A stretch of 9,412 nucleotides of DNA, from the NCBI GenBank assembly GCA_017620315.1, contig JAFZQQ010000417.1, positions 1 through 9,412 on the forward strand. Direction: 5' to 3'. The stretch's first letter is position 1. Every line of letters starts with the position of its first letter. A program made the position numbers and the translations under genes. Positions 1-6,731 of the stretch are shown here, piece by piece. Source of the DNA: Oscillospiraceae bacterium. Lineage in GTDB: Bacteria > Bacillota > Clostridia > Oscillospirales > Oscillospiraceae. Under the pieces are notes generated by a model. That model did not search any database. It had not been told where the DNA came from and saw only the letters and a list, made by a program, of their open reading frames with translations.

Positions 1-557
1 CCCTCATGATCCTCGACGATCTTCAGATCCTTGACCGTGGTCAGCGCAATTCCTCGCACGCGGTCAAAGTGTATCGCTATTCCCTGCATCAGCCTGTAGA
101 TCTGCGTTTTATGCGCGACCTCAAAGAGCATCGCATGGAACTCGTTGTCAAGCGACATCAGCGAGTCCGGCGAGCGGCTTTCGAGATAGAACTTCTGCAG
201 GCGTACATTCGCCCTCAGGCGGGAGAGATCCTCCGGCGTCGCCATCTCACAGTCCAGCTCCGCAACGGCGCATTCCAACAGCCCGCGCATGAAACGCGAT
301 TCGTCCACCAGCTTATAGTCAATGAGCGAGACTGTGCTCTTCTTCTGAGGCTGCACATCCACTATGCCGACCTTGCTGAGCTCGATAAGCGCCTCGCGTA
401 CCGGCGTACGGCTGAGCCCCATAGCCGAAGCAAGCTCGTTTTCGCTGATCTGACTGCCGGGAGCAAGGTTAAGGCTCACTATATTGTCTTTCAGTGTGCG
501 CAGGGCATAGTCGCGCCCCGTTTCACGCGGCAAGCGTTCCAAAATGCGCATTGGCAT
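1..557 (-). CDS. GntR-family transcriptional regulator, FCD domain (partial, C-terminus off the left edge)
   Basis: This is a DNA-binding repressor or activator of the GntR superfamily, FadR/FCD branch, which includes UxuR and ExuR. 185 residues are visible. A winged helix-turn-helix occupies about residues 14-78, with the typical LAPGSQISENELA and LSRTPVREAL segments (residues 31-57). An all-helical FCD domain begins near residue 83. The FCD metal/ligand residues D137 and H141 in LDNEFH are visible, and H184 in the last visible residues (EDHE) fits the next ligand; the final helices are missing. The ATG at 557 is chosen because AGGAGG (567-572) lies 9 bp upstream; an in-frame ATG at 551 is the alternative. 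It follows uxuB after 54 bp on the same strand, so it is probably the distal gene of the uronate operon and may sense a uronate pathway intermediate. The ligand is inferred from context only. Confidence 0.9.
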   Translation of the reverse strand, partial: MPMRILERLPRETGRDYALRTLKDNIVSLNLAPGSQISENELASAMGLSRTPVREALIELSKVGIVDVQPQKKSTVSLIDYKLVDESRFMRGLLECAVAELDCEMATPEDLSRLRANVRLQKFYLESRSPDSLMSLDNEFHAMLFEVAHKTQIYRLMQGIAIHFDRVRGIALTTVKDLKIVEDHE

Positions 558-611
558 CGGGAGAAGCCTCCTGTCATAAGTATAGGTTCAAATCGCCGGA
601 GCGATATCTCT

Positions 612-2195
612 TCATACCGCGGCGGTGTATTTTTTCAGCGTTGCACGAACCGCGCCGGGCCCCGCAAGCAGCTCGCGCAGCATTCCGCAGATCTTCTCCG
701 CCAGTCCCAGCTCGCAAAGGTCGGAGGCAAAGAGCGTCCTGTCCGACAGGATCGGAGCAAGAACGCCGTCGGCGGCGCTCTCCGGCTCGCCGAGCTTCAC
801 ATTGCCAAGCTTCTTCTTCAGCACGTCAAGCATCGGGTCGCTGCTGCATGAAAAGGGCTCTCCCCTGTCGTCCAGAGCAAGCAGATAACGAAGCCACAGC
901 GCTATCGCAAGCGGGATAAAGGTAAGCGACCTGACGTCCAGCTCCGGGCGCTCGGCGTAGCTTTTTATCGTTTCACCGAAGCGAATCGGTATCTTCTGCG
1001 AGGTATCCGTCGCGATACGCTGCGGCGCGTCCGGCAAAAACGGATTCGGAAGCCGCACGTTCACCACCGTGTCAAGGAATTCGCGCGGATCGATCACGCC
1101 GGGATCCGCTGCGACTGCAAGCCCTTCGACATAGCCCACTCCGCGCGCAAGCGCGGAGAGCTCGGGGTCTTTCATTTCTTCTGATATTCGCGTGAAGCCC
1201 AGAAGGCAGCCCCCGACCGCGAGCGCGGTGTGCAGCGGATTGAGACAGGCGCAGACCTTCATTTTCTCAGCGCGTCTAACCGTATCCCGGTCTGTGAAGA
1301 TAACGCCCGAATGCTCGAGCGGAGGCCGCCCGTTCGGGAAATCGTCCTCCACGACCAGATACTCGCTCTCCTCGGCGTTTACAAAGGGCGCTATGTGCGT
1401 ACCCTCGCCCGTCACCGACGCCGAAAGCGCAAGCCCGTCGGCGCCGAGCATGGCGGCGACCGAGGCGTCCGGCGCCGGGGTGATCTTGTCGATCATCGTC
1501 CACGGGAAAGACACCTTTTGTTCGATATATCCGATAAAGCTCTCCGGCACAAACCCGTTATCTGCCCAGGCACGCGCGAAGGTCATGATTGAGGTGCGAA
1601 GCGTTTCCCCGTTGCACGAGCAGTTGTCCATGCTGACCATGGCAAGCGGCGCGGCGCCGGTATTGAACCGTTCGAGCAGCAGCGCCGTCACGCGGCCCCA
1701 GTAGCTCCGCGTCTCCTCGGGCCGTGCCGAAAGGTCGCGCTCCGCGTCCGCAATGCGGTAACCCTTTTCCGTGATGGTAAAGCTCACAAGCTGCAGCGAC
1801 GGCGCGGCAAATACCTCGCGCAGGCGCGACTGCTCCTCTCCCAGCAGCCAGCAGACCTCGGCGATGCTGCCGATCACGGTCTTTTCAACGCTTCCGTCGC
1901 ACTTGAGCGTGGCAAGCACCGTAAGCGCGTCGTGTTCATCATAGCTCGCGCGCTTTTCCGGAGACGCCGAGCGCTCGACCGCGACGATGCCGGTTTTCAT
2001 TTCCCCGCTGTCAAGCAGCTTCTGCGCGGCGTTCGCCTGAAACGCCTTGAATATGTTGCCCGCGCCGAAATGCACCCATTGCGGCGCACGGCGCGTCTCC
2101 GCGCGCATAGCGTCTCTGTCGAAGCGCGGCAGGGCGTAGCCCTTCGCCTCCCACTCGCTGCGGTTTTTGAGCCCGCGGTCAGTAAGCTCAAGCAT
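612..2195 (-). CDS. uxuB: Fructuronate reductase (D-mannonate oxidoreductase), mannitol dehydrogenase family
   Basis: A 527-residue long-chain NAD(P)-dependent polyol/uronate dehydrogenase that should interconvert D-fructuronate and D-mannonate in the cytoplasm. The N-terminal Rossmann domain shows the glycine motif HFGAGNIF (about residues 42-49). The C-terminal catalytic domain carries the family Lys/Asn/His signature as MKVCACLNPLHTALA (K313, N319, H322). The family as I recall it has K-x4-N-x2-H; here there are five residues between K and N, possibly a subfamily trait. The ATG at 2195 is preferred over upstream in-frame TTG/ATG codons near 2219, because GGAGGA (2202-2207) sits 6 bp before it. 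The role as UxuB rather than mannitol or another polyol dehydrogenase is inferred from the adjacent uxuA. The start region can be sequestered in an RNA stem (see 2199-2261). Confidence 0.88.
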   Translation of the reverse strand: MLELTDRGLKNRSEWEAKGYALPRFDRDAMRAETRRAPQWVHFGAGNIFKAFQANAAQKLLDSGEMKTGIVAVERSASPEKRASYDEHDALTVLATLKCDGSVEKTVIGSIAEVCWLLGEEQSRLREVFAAPSLQLVSFTITEKGYRIADAERDLSARPEETRSYWGRVTALLLERFNTGAAPLAMVSMDNCSCNGETLRTSIMTFARAWADNGFVPESFIGYIEQKVSFPWTMIDKITPAPDASVAAMLGADGLALSASVTGEGTHIAPFVNAEESEYLVVEDDFPNGRPPLEHSGVIFTDRDTVRRAEKMKVCACLNPLHTALAVGGCLLGFTRISEEMKDPELSALARGVGYVEGLAVAADPGVIDPREFLDTVVNVRLPNPFLPDAPQRIATDTSQKIPIRFGETIKSYAERPELDVRSLTFIPLAIALWLRYLLALDDRGEPFSCSSDPMLDVLKKKLGNVKLGEPESAADGVLAPILSDRTLFASDLCELGLAEKICGMLRELLAGPGAVRATLKKYTAAV

Positions 2196-2198
2196 ATT

Positions 2199-2261
2199 TA
2201 ATCCTCCATGTGGCATCAAGCGTCAAAAGAAATGAATAATCCTCTTTCCATGGAGGATTAT
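2199..2261 (-). promoter_or_regulatory. Candidate translational switch masking the uxuB Shine-Dalgarno site
   Basis: In the leftward transcript the 12-nt segment TAATCCTCCATG (2260 to 2249) is perfectly complementary to CATGGAGGATTA (2210 to 2199), which contains the uxuB Shine-Dalgarno GGAGG; the intervening loop is 38 nt. The same upstream segment can instead form a local 9-bp hairpin, ATAATCCTC with GAGGATTAT (2236-2244 and 2253-2261, 8-nt loop). The two pairings are mutually exclusive. What is seen is exact complementarity; regulation is inferred. No riboswitch class is recognised. Confidence 0.5.
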
Positions 2262-2313
2262 CGCCATGTTTCGCATTTGCCGCGTGAGCGGCGGGTGAAA
2301 CGGCATTTTTGAT

Positions 2314-2333
2314 CAGCGTGTTTTTTCACGCTG
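2314..2333 (-). other. 7-bp hairpin just downstream of uxuA
   Basis: In the leftward RNA the arms CAGCGTG and CACGCTG pair across an A6 loop, six bases after the uxuA stop codon. No U-run follows on the minus strand, so it does not look like an intrinsic terminator. It could be a 3'-end stabiliser or processing element between uxuA and uxuB. The rest of the 144-bp gap holds only a weak GCCGC/GCGGC dyad (2279-2292) and the uxuB switch candidate. Confidence 0.4.
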
Positions 2334-2339
2334 TTCTTC

Positions 2340-3416
2340 TCACTTTGCGTTTTTTACAACCGCTTCCCAGAGACCGTTGAGATATGCGGCTCCGAGCGCG
2401 CGGTCATAAAGCCCATAGCCCGGGCGGCCGGTTTCGCCCCATATCATGCGCCCGTGGTCCGGGCGGATGTAGGAATCGGGGCATGTCTCGAAGACCGCGC
2501 GCATGATCTCGTACATATCAAGGTCGCCCGACTCGCTCAGATGCGCCGCTTCACGGAATTTTCTGTAGCCGAGGTGCTTGATATTGCGCACATGCAAACA
2601 GCCGATGCGCCCCATCGAGCCAAAGTGCCGTATGGCCGCCACGACGTCGTTATTCGGGTCTGAACCCAGCGAGCCCGTGCACAGACAGACGGTGTTGCTC
2701 GGCGAATCGCGCAGGGCAACGATCTTGTCGAAGTCGCTCTGCGAGTGCGCAATGCGCGGAAGTCCGAAAACCGGCCATGCCGGATCGTCCGGGTGGCAGG
2801 CCATCACAATCCCCTGCTCCTCGCAGACGGGTATGATGCCGTCGAGGAAGTACTTGTAGTTCGCGCGAAGGTCGTCCGGCGCAACGCTCTTGTACAGTTC
2901 AAGCGTCTTTTCAAGCTCCGCGAGCCGCTCCGGCTCCCAGCCCGGCAGCGTGAAGCCGTTGCTTCCGTCGATCGTACTGCGGACAAGGTCCAGCGGGCTC
3001 ATATCGCCCAGCTCAGCCTCGTCGAAGTACAGGCTGTTCGAGCCGTCCTCGGGTATGAGGCGGGCAAGATCCGTGCGCAGCCAGTCGAACACCGGCATGA
3101 AGTTGTAAACGATGACCTTGACGCCGTGCTTCGCGAGGTTCTTTATCGTCTCGCGGTAGTTTTCAATAAACCTGTCCCGGCTCGGCAGTCCCAGCTTGAT
3201 ATCCTCGTGTACGTTTACGGATTCGATGACCTCGCACTCCAGCCCCGCGGCGTTGACCTGAGCGATATACGCGGCGATCTCGTCCTCGTTCCAGACCTCG
3301 CCCGCCGCCTTGTAGTCCAAAAAGCCCATGATCCCGGTCATTCCGGGGATCTGTTTGATCTGCGAAAGCGTCACACTGTCGCTTTTCTCGCCATACCAGC
3401 GAAATGTCATTTTCAT
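2340..3416 (-). CDS. uxuA: Mannonate dehydratase
   Basis: A 358-residue cytoplasmic TIM-barrel enzyme that dehydrates D-mannonate to 2-keto-3-deoxy-D-gluconate. The N-terminus has the family pattern [13 protein letters not shown] followed by [13 protein letters not shown]. The metal-site residues expected for UxuA are visible in order: H208 in ACHPDDP, C246 in LCTGSLG, H275 in HVRNIKH and D320 in RPDHGRM. Their spacing matches the Mn-binding set known for the family. The start at 3416 has AGGAGG (3426-3431) 9 bp upstream and gives the usual short Gram-positive length. Extending 38 residues further upstream would overlap dctM and add a basic, unrelated sequence, so it is rejected. The uxuA Shine-Dalgarno overlaps the dctM stop codon, so the two are probably translationally coupled. 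Confidence 0.96.
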   Translation of the reverse strand: MKMTFRWYGEKSDSVTLSQIKQIPGMTGIMGFLDYKAAGEVWNEDEIAAYIAQVNAAGLECEVIESVNVHEDIKLGLPSRDRFIENYRETIKNLAKHGVKVIVYNFMPVFDWLRTDLARLIPEDGSNSLYFDEAELGDMSPLDLVRSTIDGSNGFTLPGWEPERLAELEKTLELYKSVAPDDLRANYKYFLDGIIPVCEEQGIVMACHPDDPAWPVFGLPRIAHSQSDFDKIVALRDSPSNTVCLCTGSLGSDPNNDVVAAIRHFGSMGRIGCLHVRNIKHLGYRKFREAAHLSESGDLDMYEIMRAVFETCPDSYIRPDHGRMIWGETGRPGYGLYDRALGAAYLNGLWEAVVKNAK

Positions 3417-3430
3417 AGCGAAACGCCTCC

Positions 3431-4750
3431 TCAGCCGCCGAGCACGGGAACATATCCACCCCAGAGCTTCGGCAGAAGCAGGCTGATATCCGGCAAGTAG
3501 GAGATCAGAAGCAGCGTAGCGATCATGCACAGATAGAACGGCAGCGTAGCCTTGACAACGCGTTCCATCGGCAGCTTCGCAACGGAGGAGCCGATAAACA
3601 GCACCGCGCCGACCGGCGGGGTCAAAAGGCCTATGCCGCAGTTGAGCACGACCATGATTCCGAACTGCACAGGATCCAGCCCGCAGTACTGTGTGGCAAT
3701 GGGCAGCAGTATCGGTGTGGTGATAAGGATGATCGGCGCCATGTCCATGACACAGCCGAGCAGCAGCAGAATGAGGTTGATAAGAAGGATCAGCACAATG
3801 CGGTTATTTGTGACGCTGATGATCGCCTTCGCGGCGAGATCGGGCACATGGAGTATGGTCAGGCAGTTGCCGAACACCGCCGAGGTCGCGATCAGGATAA
3901 GCACGATGGCAAGCGTGCTCACGCATTCGTCCAGCGCCTTCCAAACGCCCTTCCAGTCGAGGCCCTTGTAGATGAACACCGACACGATCAGCGAATAGAT
4001 GACCGCAATGGCGGCGGACTCGGTGGCGGTAAAGGCTCCGCCGATGACGCCGACGACCACGATGATGATTGCCGCGAGCGCCCAGAAGGAGGTGCCGAGC
4101 TGCTTGAGAAAATTGCGCAGATTGAACTTCTCGCCCTTGGGATACTTGCGCTTGACCGCTATGATGTACGAGCCGACCATCAGCGAGATAGCAAGCACCG
4201 CGCCGGGCAGATAGCCCGCGAGGAACAGCGCGCCGACCGAGATACCGCCCGCCGTCATCGCGTAAATGACCATGTTGTGGCTCGGCGGGACAAGCAGGCC
4301 CTCGCAGGAGGAGGTGATCGTCACAGCGGTGGAAAAATCTCCGTCGTAGCCCTGCTCCTCCATCATCGGGATCAGGATCGAGCCGAGCGAGGCTGTGTCT
4401 GCCGCGGCAGAGCCGGAAATGCCTCCGAAGAAGTAGCTGGCGACGATGTTGACCATCGCAAGTCCGCCGCGCATCCAGCCGACAAGCGAGTTCGCGAGCG
4501 CGATCAGCTTGTCGGAGATGCCGCCCGTGCCCATCAGCACGCCCATCGTGATGAAGAACGGCACTGCCATCAGCGAGAACGAGCTGATGCCCTTGACCAT
4601 CAAACGGCAGACGTCAAAAAGACTGTTGCCCTGCACAAGCAGGCAGAAAACGGAGGAAAGGCCCACAGCGTAGGCAATCGGGAAGCGAAGAATAATCATC
4701 AGCGCAAAGGAACCGAGAAGCACCAAAATTGCAAGCGACTGTACGCTCAT
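3431..4750 (-). CDS. dctM: TRAP transporter large permease subunit (DctM family)
   Basis: A 439-residue, very hydrophobic inner-membrane protein forming the ion-coupled translocation pathway of a tripartite ATP-independent periplasmic-type transporter. Family signatures are visible: [14 protein letters not shown] (about 64-77), [14 protein letters not shown] (107-120) and [10 protein letters not shown] (154-163). Repeated hydrophobic stretches through the whole protein fit roughly a dozen membrane segments. The ATG at 4750 is preceded by an AGGAGG-rich site about 7 bp upstream. Its start overlaps the dctQ stop as ATGA (4747-4750), the usual coupling of the Q and M subunits. Context with uxuA and uxuB argues for a hexuronate substrate. 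The fold and family are certain; the substrate is inferred. Confidence 0.96.
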   Translation of the reverse strand: MSVQSLAILVLLGSFALMIILRFPIAYAVGLSSVFCLLVQGNSLFDVCRLMVKGISSFSLMAVPFFITMGVLMGTGGISDKLIALANSLVGWMRGGLAMVNIVASYFFGGISGSAAADTASLGSILIPMMEEQGYDGDFSTAVTITSSCEGLLVPPSHNMVIYAMTAGGISVGALFLAGYLPGAVLAISLMVGSYIIAVKRKYPKGEKFNLRNFLKQLGTSFWALAAIIIVVVGVIGGAFTATESAAIAVIYSLIVSVFIYKGLDWKGVWKALDECVSTLAIVLILIATSAVFGNCLTILHVPDLAAKAIISVTNNRIVLILLINLILLLLGCVMDMAPIILITTPILLPIATQYCGLDPVQFGIMVVLNCGIGLLTPPVGAVLFIGSSVAKLPMERVVKATLPFYLCMIATLLLISYLPDISLLLPKLWGGYVPVLGG

Positions 4751-5313
4751 TTGTTTTCCTCCTCCTTCACAAAGAACTTTTTGATGTTATTGAACAGGGA
4801 TTCCAGCTCAAAGACGATCATCGCAAGCCCCGCAAGCGGTATCGGGAAGTACATCCAGAAGCGGCTGAGCGTCGGCAGCGACACGTAGAACCCGCGCGAG
4901 CCGAGCGTCGTGGCATATTTCCAGCCGACGACCATCATTACAGCGCCGAGCGCCAGAACCGCAACGTCGGCAAGCACATCGAGCACCATGAGAAGCTTTT
5001 TGGGAAGATAACGGTCAAACGCCGTCATGCGTATATGCGCTCCGCGGCGGATCGCAAGCGCCGCCGAGAGCACCGCCATATAGCTCATGGCGGTAAGGAC
5101 GATCTCCTCCGTCCAGGAGGGATCGGTTATTACCGAAAGGAAGGAAAATGCGGCCGAGTTCTTTGAAAGCTGCTGGCAGTAACGCCCGAGAACGGCGTAG
5201 GAGGTGATGAGTATGTCCGCGACCAACAGCACCTTGCAAATAAACAGAAACACCTTGTACATTAAGTCGTAGACCGGCTTGAGTCTGTCGAGAGCGGTAA
5301 AAATTTTAGGCAT
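4747..5313 (-). CDS. dctQ: TRAP transporter small permease subunit (DctQ family)
   Basis: A 188-residue membrane protein with four hydrophobic segments at about residues 20-43, 66-88, 107-131 and 151-171. It carries the family hallmark W67-x-EE before the second segment and RRGAHIRM (89-96) after it. It scaffolds the interaction of DctM with the binding protein. The start at 5313 is chosen because AAGGAG (5321-5326) lies 7 bp upstream and the protein then has the normal DctQ length. A longer in-frame reading to 5496 would run through the dctP-dctQ hairpin and into dctP, and is rejected. It overlaps dctM by 4 bp. Confidence 0.94.
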   Translation of the reverse strand: MPKIFTALDRLKPVYDLMYKVFLFICKVLLVADILITSYAVLGRYCQQLSKNSAAFSFLSVITDPSWTEEIVLTAMSYMAVLSAALAIRRGAHIRMTAFDRYLPKKLLMVLDVLADVAVLALGAVMMVVGWKYATTLGSRGFYVSLPTLSRFWMYFPIPLAGLAMIVFELESLFNNIKKFFVKEEENK

Positions 5314-5358
5314 AGTCTTTCTCCTTGTCGCAAATAAGAAGGAAGCGTTTGGGAATAA

Positions 5359-5386
5359 GGAGGGCGCGGGCTTCCCCGCGCCCTCC
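5359..5386 (-). terminator. Intercistronic GC-rich hairpin between dctP and dctQ
   Basis: A perfect 12-bp inverted repeat, GGAGGGCGCGGG pairing with CCCGCGCCCTCC, closes a 4-nt loop (GAAG in the leftward transcript). It lies 23 bp beyond the dctP stop and 45 bp before the dctQ start. Only a weak TTATT tract follows, so it is better read as a partial terminator or 3'-end stabiliser than a complete terminator. Such an element would let the binding protein be made in excess over the membrane subunits. The structure is seen; the function is inferred. Confidence 0.7.
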
Positions 5387-5408
5387 GTGTCTGAGGTGGT
5401 AAGTTGGA

Positions 5409-6494
5409 TTACTTCATCGCCTGGATCTGCTGATAGAGATCGCCCAGATCGCCGGTGGTGTACTGGGAAACGACGTCCTTGACGGCGTTCGCCCACGGGG
5501 TCTTGTCGGTGACCTCAACAATGTTGACGCCCTCGCTCTTGAGCTGGTCGAGAACCTTCTGCTCAGCACCCTCCATAAGCTGCTGGTTGAACTGCTGTGC
5601 ATAGGCGGCAGCCTGCATGATGACGTCCTGCTGCGCCGGAGTGAGCTTGTTCCAGCCGGTGTCGGTCACGATGACCTGAACCGCGCCGAGGGTGTGGCCG
5701 TCGAGGATCATGTTCGGGGCAACCTCGTCAAACTTGTTGGACTTGTAATTGCCGATGGGCTGCTCAGCGCCGTCGCAAACGCCGGAGTTGAGAGCGGAAT
5801 AGAGCTCGCCGAAGGAGACGACCGTCGGGGAAGCGCCGAGACCGGTGACCAGACCGTTCATGATCGGGTCGTTGGACACGCGAAGCTTCATACCCTTGAG
5901 ATCCTCGATGCCGGAGATGGACTCGCGGGTGAAGAAGTGACGGAAGCCCTCCTCGCCGAAGAAGATGCCGCGCACAGGCAGGCCGATCTCCTGGGGCTCA
6001 TTGAGGAATTCCTTGGCAAGATCGCTGTTGGCGAACTTCCAGAAGTGCTCGCGGCTGGCAAAGGTGAACGGGAGCGTGCAAAGCACGGTTTTCTTCACGC
6101 CGTAGGAGTTGAGCGCGAACACAGAGATACGGGAGATGTCGATCTGGTTGGAGCCGGCCATAATGGAGTCGAGCACGTCGTTCTCGGAACCGAGCACGCC
6201 GCTCGCCTGAATGTCGATGGTGATGCTGCCGCCGGAGAGCTCCTCAGCCTTCTCCTTGAAGGCGGTGGCGACCTGGCCGATAAAGCTGTCGATGGGGTTG
6301 ACCTCGGCGTAGACAAGGGTCACGTGCGGGTCGTTGGCAACGTTGCTGCCTGTGTCGGCGGGCGTCGTCGCCGCGGGGGTGCTGCTCGCCGGAGCGCTGG
6401 ACGCGGGTGCAGGCGTGCTTGCGGTATTGCCGCCGCAGGCGGCAAGCGCAAAGGCCATAACAAGCGCAAGCAGCAAAGAGATAGCTTTCTTCAT
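5409..6494 (-). CDS. dctP: TRAP transporter substrate-binding lipoprotein (DctP family), probable hexuronate binder
   Basis: A 361-residue extracytoplasmic solute receptor. The N-terminus has a lysine pair, a hydrophobic core and the lipobox LAAC with Cys20 as lipidation site, followed by an Ala/Ser/Thr/Pro-rich linker to about residue 50. The DctP fold follows: the conserved arginine that usually contacts the substrate carboxylate is R205 in LKGMKLRV, and DGAEQP (241-246) corresponds to the family's DG-x-E-N-P segment, here with Gln in place of the usual Asn. The lipid anchor fits a Gram-positive host. The ATG at 6494 has AGGAGG (6503-6508) 8 bp upstream. It is the first gene of the leftward operon, with a promoter-like sequence at 6556-6584. 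Uronate specificity is inferred from uxuA and uxuB downstream. Confidence 0.95.
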   Translation of the reverse strand: MKKAISLLLALVMAFALAACGGNTASTPAPASSAPASSTPAATTPADTGSNVANDPHVTLVYAEVNPIDSFIGQVATAFKEKAEELSGGSITIDIQASGVLGSENDVLDSIMAGSNQIDISRISVFALNSYGVKKTVLCTLPFTFASREHFWKFANSDLAKEFLNEPQEIGLPVRGIFFGEEGFRHFFTRESISGIEDLKGMKLRVSNDPIMNGLVTGLGASPTVVSFGELYSALNSGVCDGAEQPIGNYKSNKFDEVAPNMILDGHTLGAVQVIVTDTGWNKLTPAQQDVIMQAAAYAQQFNQQLMEGAEQKVLDQLKSEGVNIVEVTDKTPWANAVKDVVSQYTTGDLGDLYQQIQAMK

Positions 6495-6555
6495 TTCTGT
6501 TTCCTCCTGTATTCATTCAGCAGTTTTTTGGGGGGTCACCCCTTGATGTATCCAT

Positions 6556-6584
6556 ACTATACCATACAAGCTCGCGTATGTCTA
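6556..6584 (-). promoter_or_regulatory. Probable sigma-A promoter of the dctP-dctQ-dctM-uxuA-uxuB-regulator operon
   Basis: On the minus strand TAGACA (6579-6584) and TATAGT (6556-6561) are separated by exactly 17 bp; each differs from the sigma-A consensus at one base. Transcription would begin near 6549, leaving a leader of about 55 nt that contains the dctP Shine-Dalgarno site. Confidence 0.65.
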
Positions 6585-6588
6585 CTAG
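6564..6588 (-). promoter_or_regulatory. Candidate operator, leftward copy
   Basis: On the minus strand CTA-G-TAGACATAC is followed by six bases and TTGTAT. It overlaps the -35 box of the leftward promoter and part of the spacer. The inner ATAC and GTAT form a dyad. An almost identical arrangement occurs in the rightward promoter (6653-6674), which suggests one shared regulator. The GntR/FCD protein encoded at the left edge is the natural candidate. Confidence 0.45.
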
Positions 6589-6642
6589 TATACCAGCAAA
6601 ATATTTGTAACATTTTTTGTGTACATCAACCAAACAAAGCTC

Positions 6643-6670
6643 TTGCATTATTCTATAGACATACTATATT
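6643..6670 (+). promoter_or_regulatory. Probable promoter of the GPH symporter-Nudix unit
   Basis: TTGCAT (6643-6648) and TATATT (6665-6670) are separated by 16 bp. Transcription would start near 6677, giving a leader of about 55 nt. The -10 box lies inside a 19-bp inverted repeat (TACTATAT, 3 bp, ATATAGTA; 6662-6680), so a protein bound there would block initiation. Confidence 0.5.
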
Positions 6671-6680
6671 GTATATAGTA
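6653..6680 (+). promoter_or_regulatory. Candidate operator, rightward copy, with overlapping inverted repeat
   Basis: CTA-TAGACATAC is followed by four bases and TTGTAT (6653-6674), matching the minus-strand element at 6564-6588. It merges with a perfect 8-bp inverted repeat, TACTATAT/ATATAGTA (6662-6680), covering the putative -10 box. Short GT...AC dyads are typical of GntR/FadR-branch operators, but the binding protein is not shown by the sequence. Confidence 0.45.
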
Positions 6681-6711
6681 CAGAAACCTAAAATGTACAG
6701 AAACCTAAAAT
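6678..6711 (+). repeat. Perfect 17-bp tandem direct repeat in the symporter leader
   Basis: Two adjoining exact copies of GTACAGAAACCTAAAAT occupy 6678-6694 and 6695-6711. They begin at about the predicted transcription start and end 6 bp before the AGGAGA ribosome binding site (6718-6723). An ATG arises at the copy junction (6693-6695) but has no ribosome binding site. Confidence 0.9.
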
Positions 6712-6731
6712 TTTTACAGGAGAAACGGGAT

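Noticed and set aside
575..590. TATACT as a separate promoter -10 box for the regulator
   Set aside because: No acceptable -35 box lies at the right distance, and the start would fall almost on the Shine-Dalgarno site.
592..605. Possible terminator between uxuB and the regulator (ATCGC/GCGAT, 4-nt loop)
   Set aside because: The stem is only 5 bp and no U-tract follows; it does not support separating the regulator from the operon.
6..851. Plus-strand open frame of 281 codons at the left edge
   Set aside because: It runs antisense through the regulator and the 3' end of uxuB; the minus-strand GntR/FCD protein is clearly the real gene.
2745..3500. Plus-strand open frame of 251 codons
   Set aside because: It is antisense to uxuA, which is unambiguous, and shows no recognisable protein features.
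3848..4888. Plus-strand open frame of 346 codons
   Set aside because: It is antisense to dctM and dctQ, and its Arg/His/Asp-rich translation has no family features; it is a by-product of GC-rich coding on the other strand.
5314..5496. N-terminal extension of dctQ
   Set aside because: It would overlap dctP and translate through the intercistronic hairpin; the start at 5313 has a good Shine-Dalgarno site.
5694..6731. Long plus-strand open frame extending the symporter upstream by 346 codons
   Set aside because: It lies antisense to dctP and crosses the AT-rich promoter region; the real start at 6732 has its own ribosome binding site and matches GPH-family length.
6693..6731. Alternative symporter start at the ATG in the tandem repeat
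   Set aside because: No ribosome binding site precedes it, whereas AGGAGA correctly precedes the ATG at 6732.
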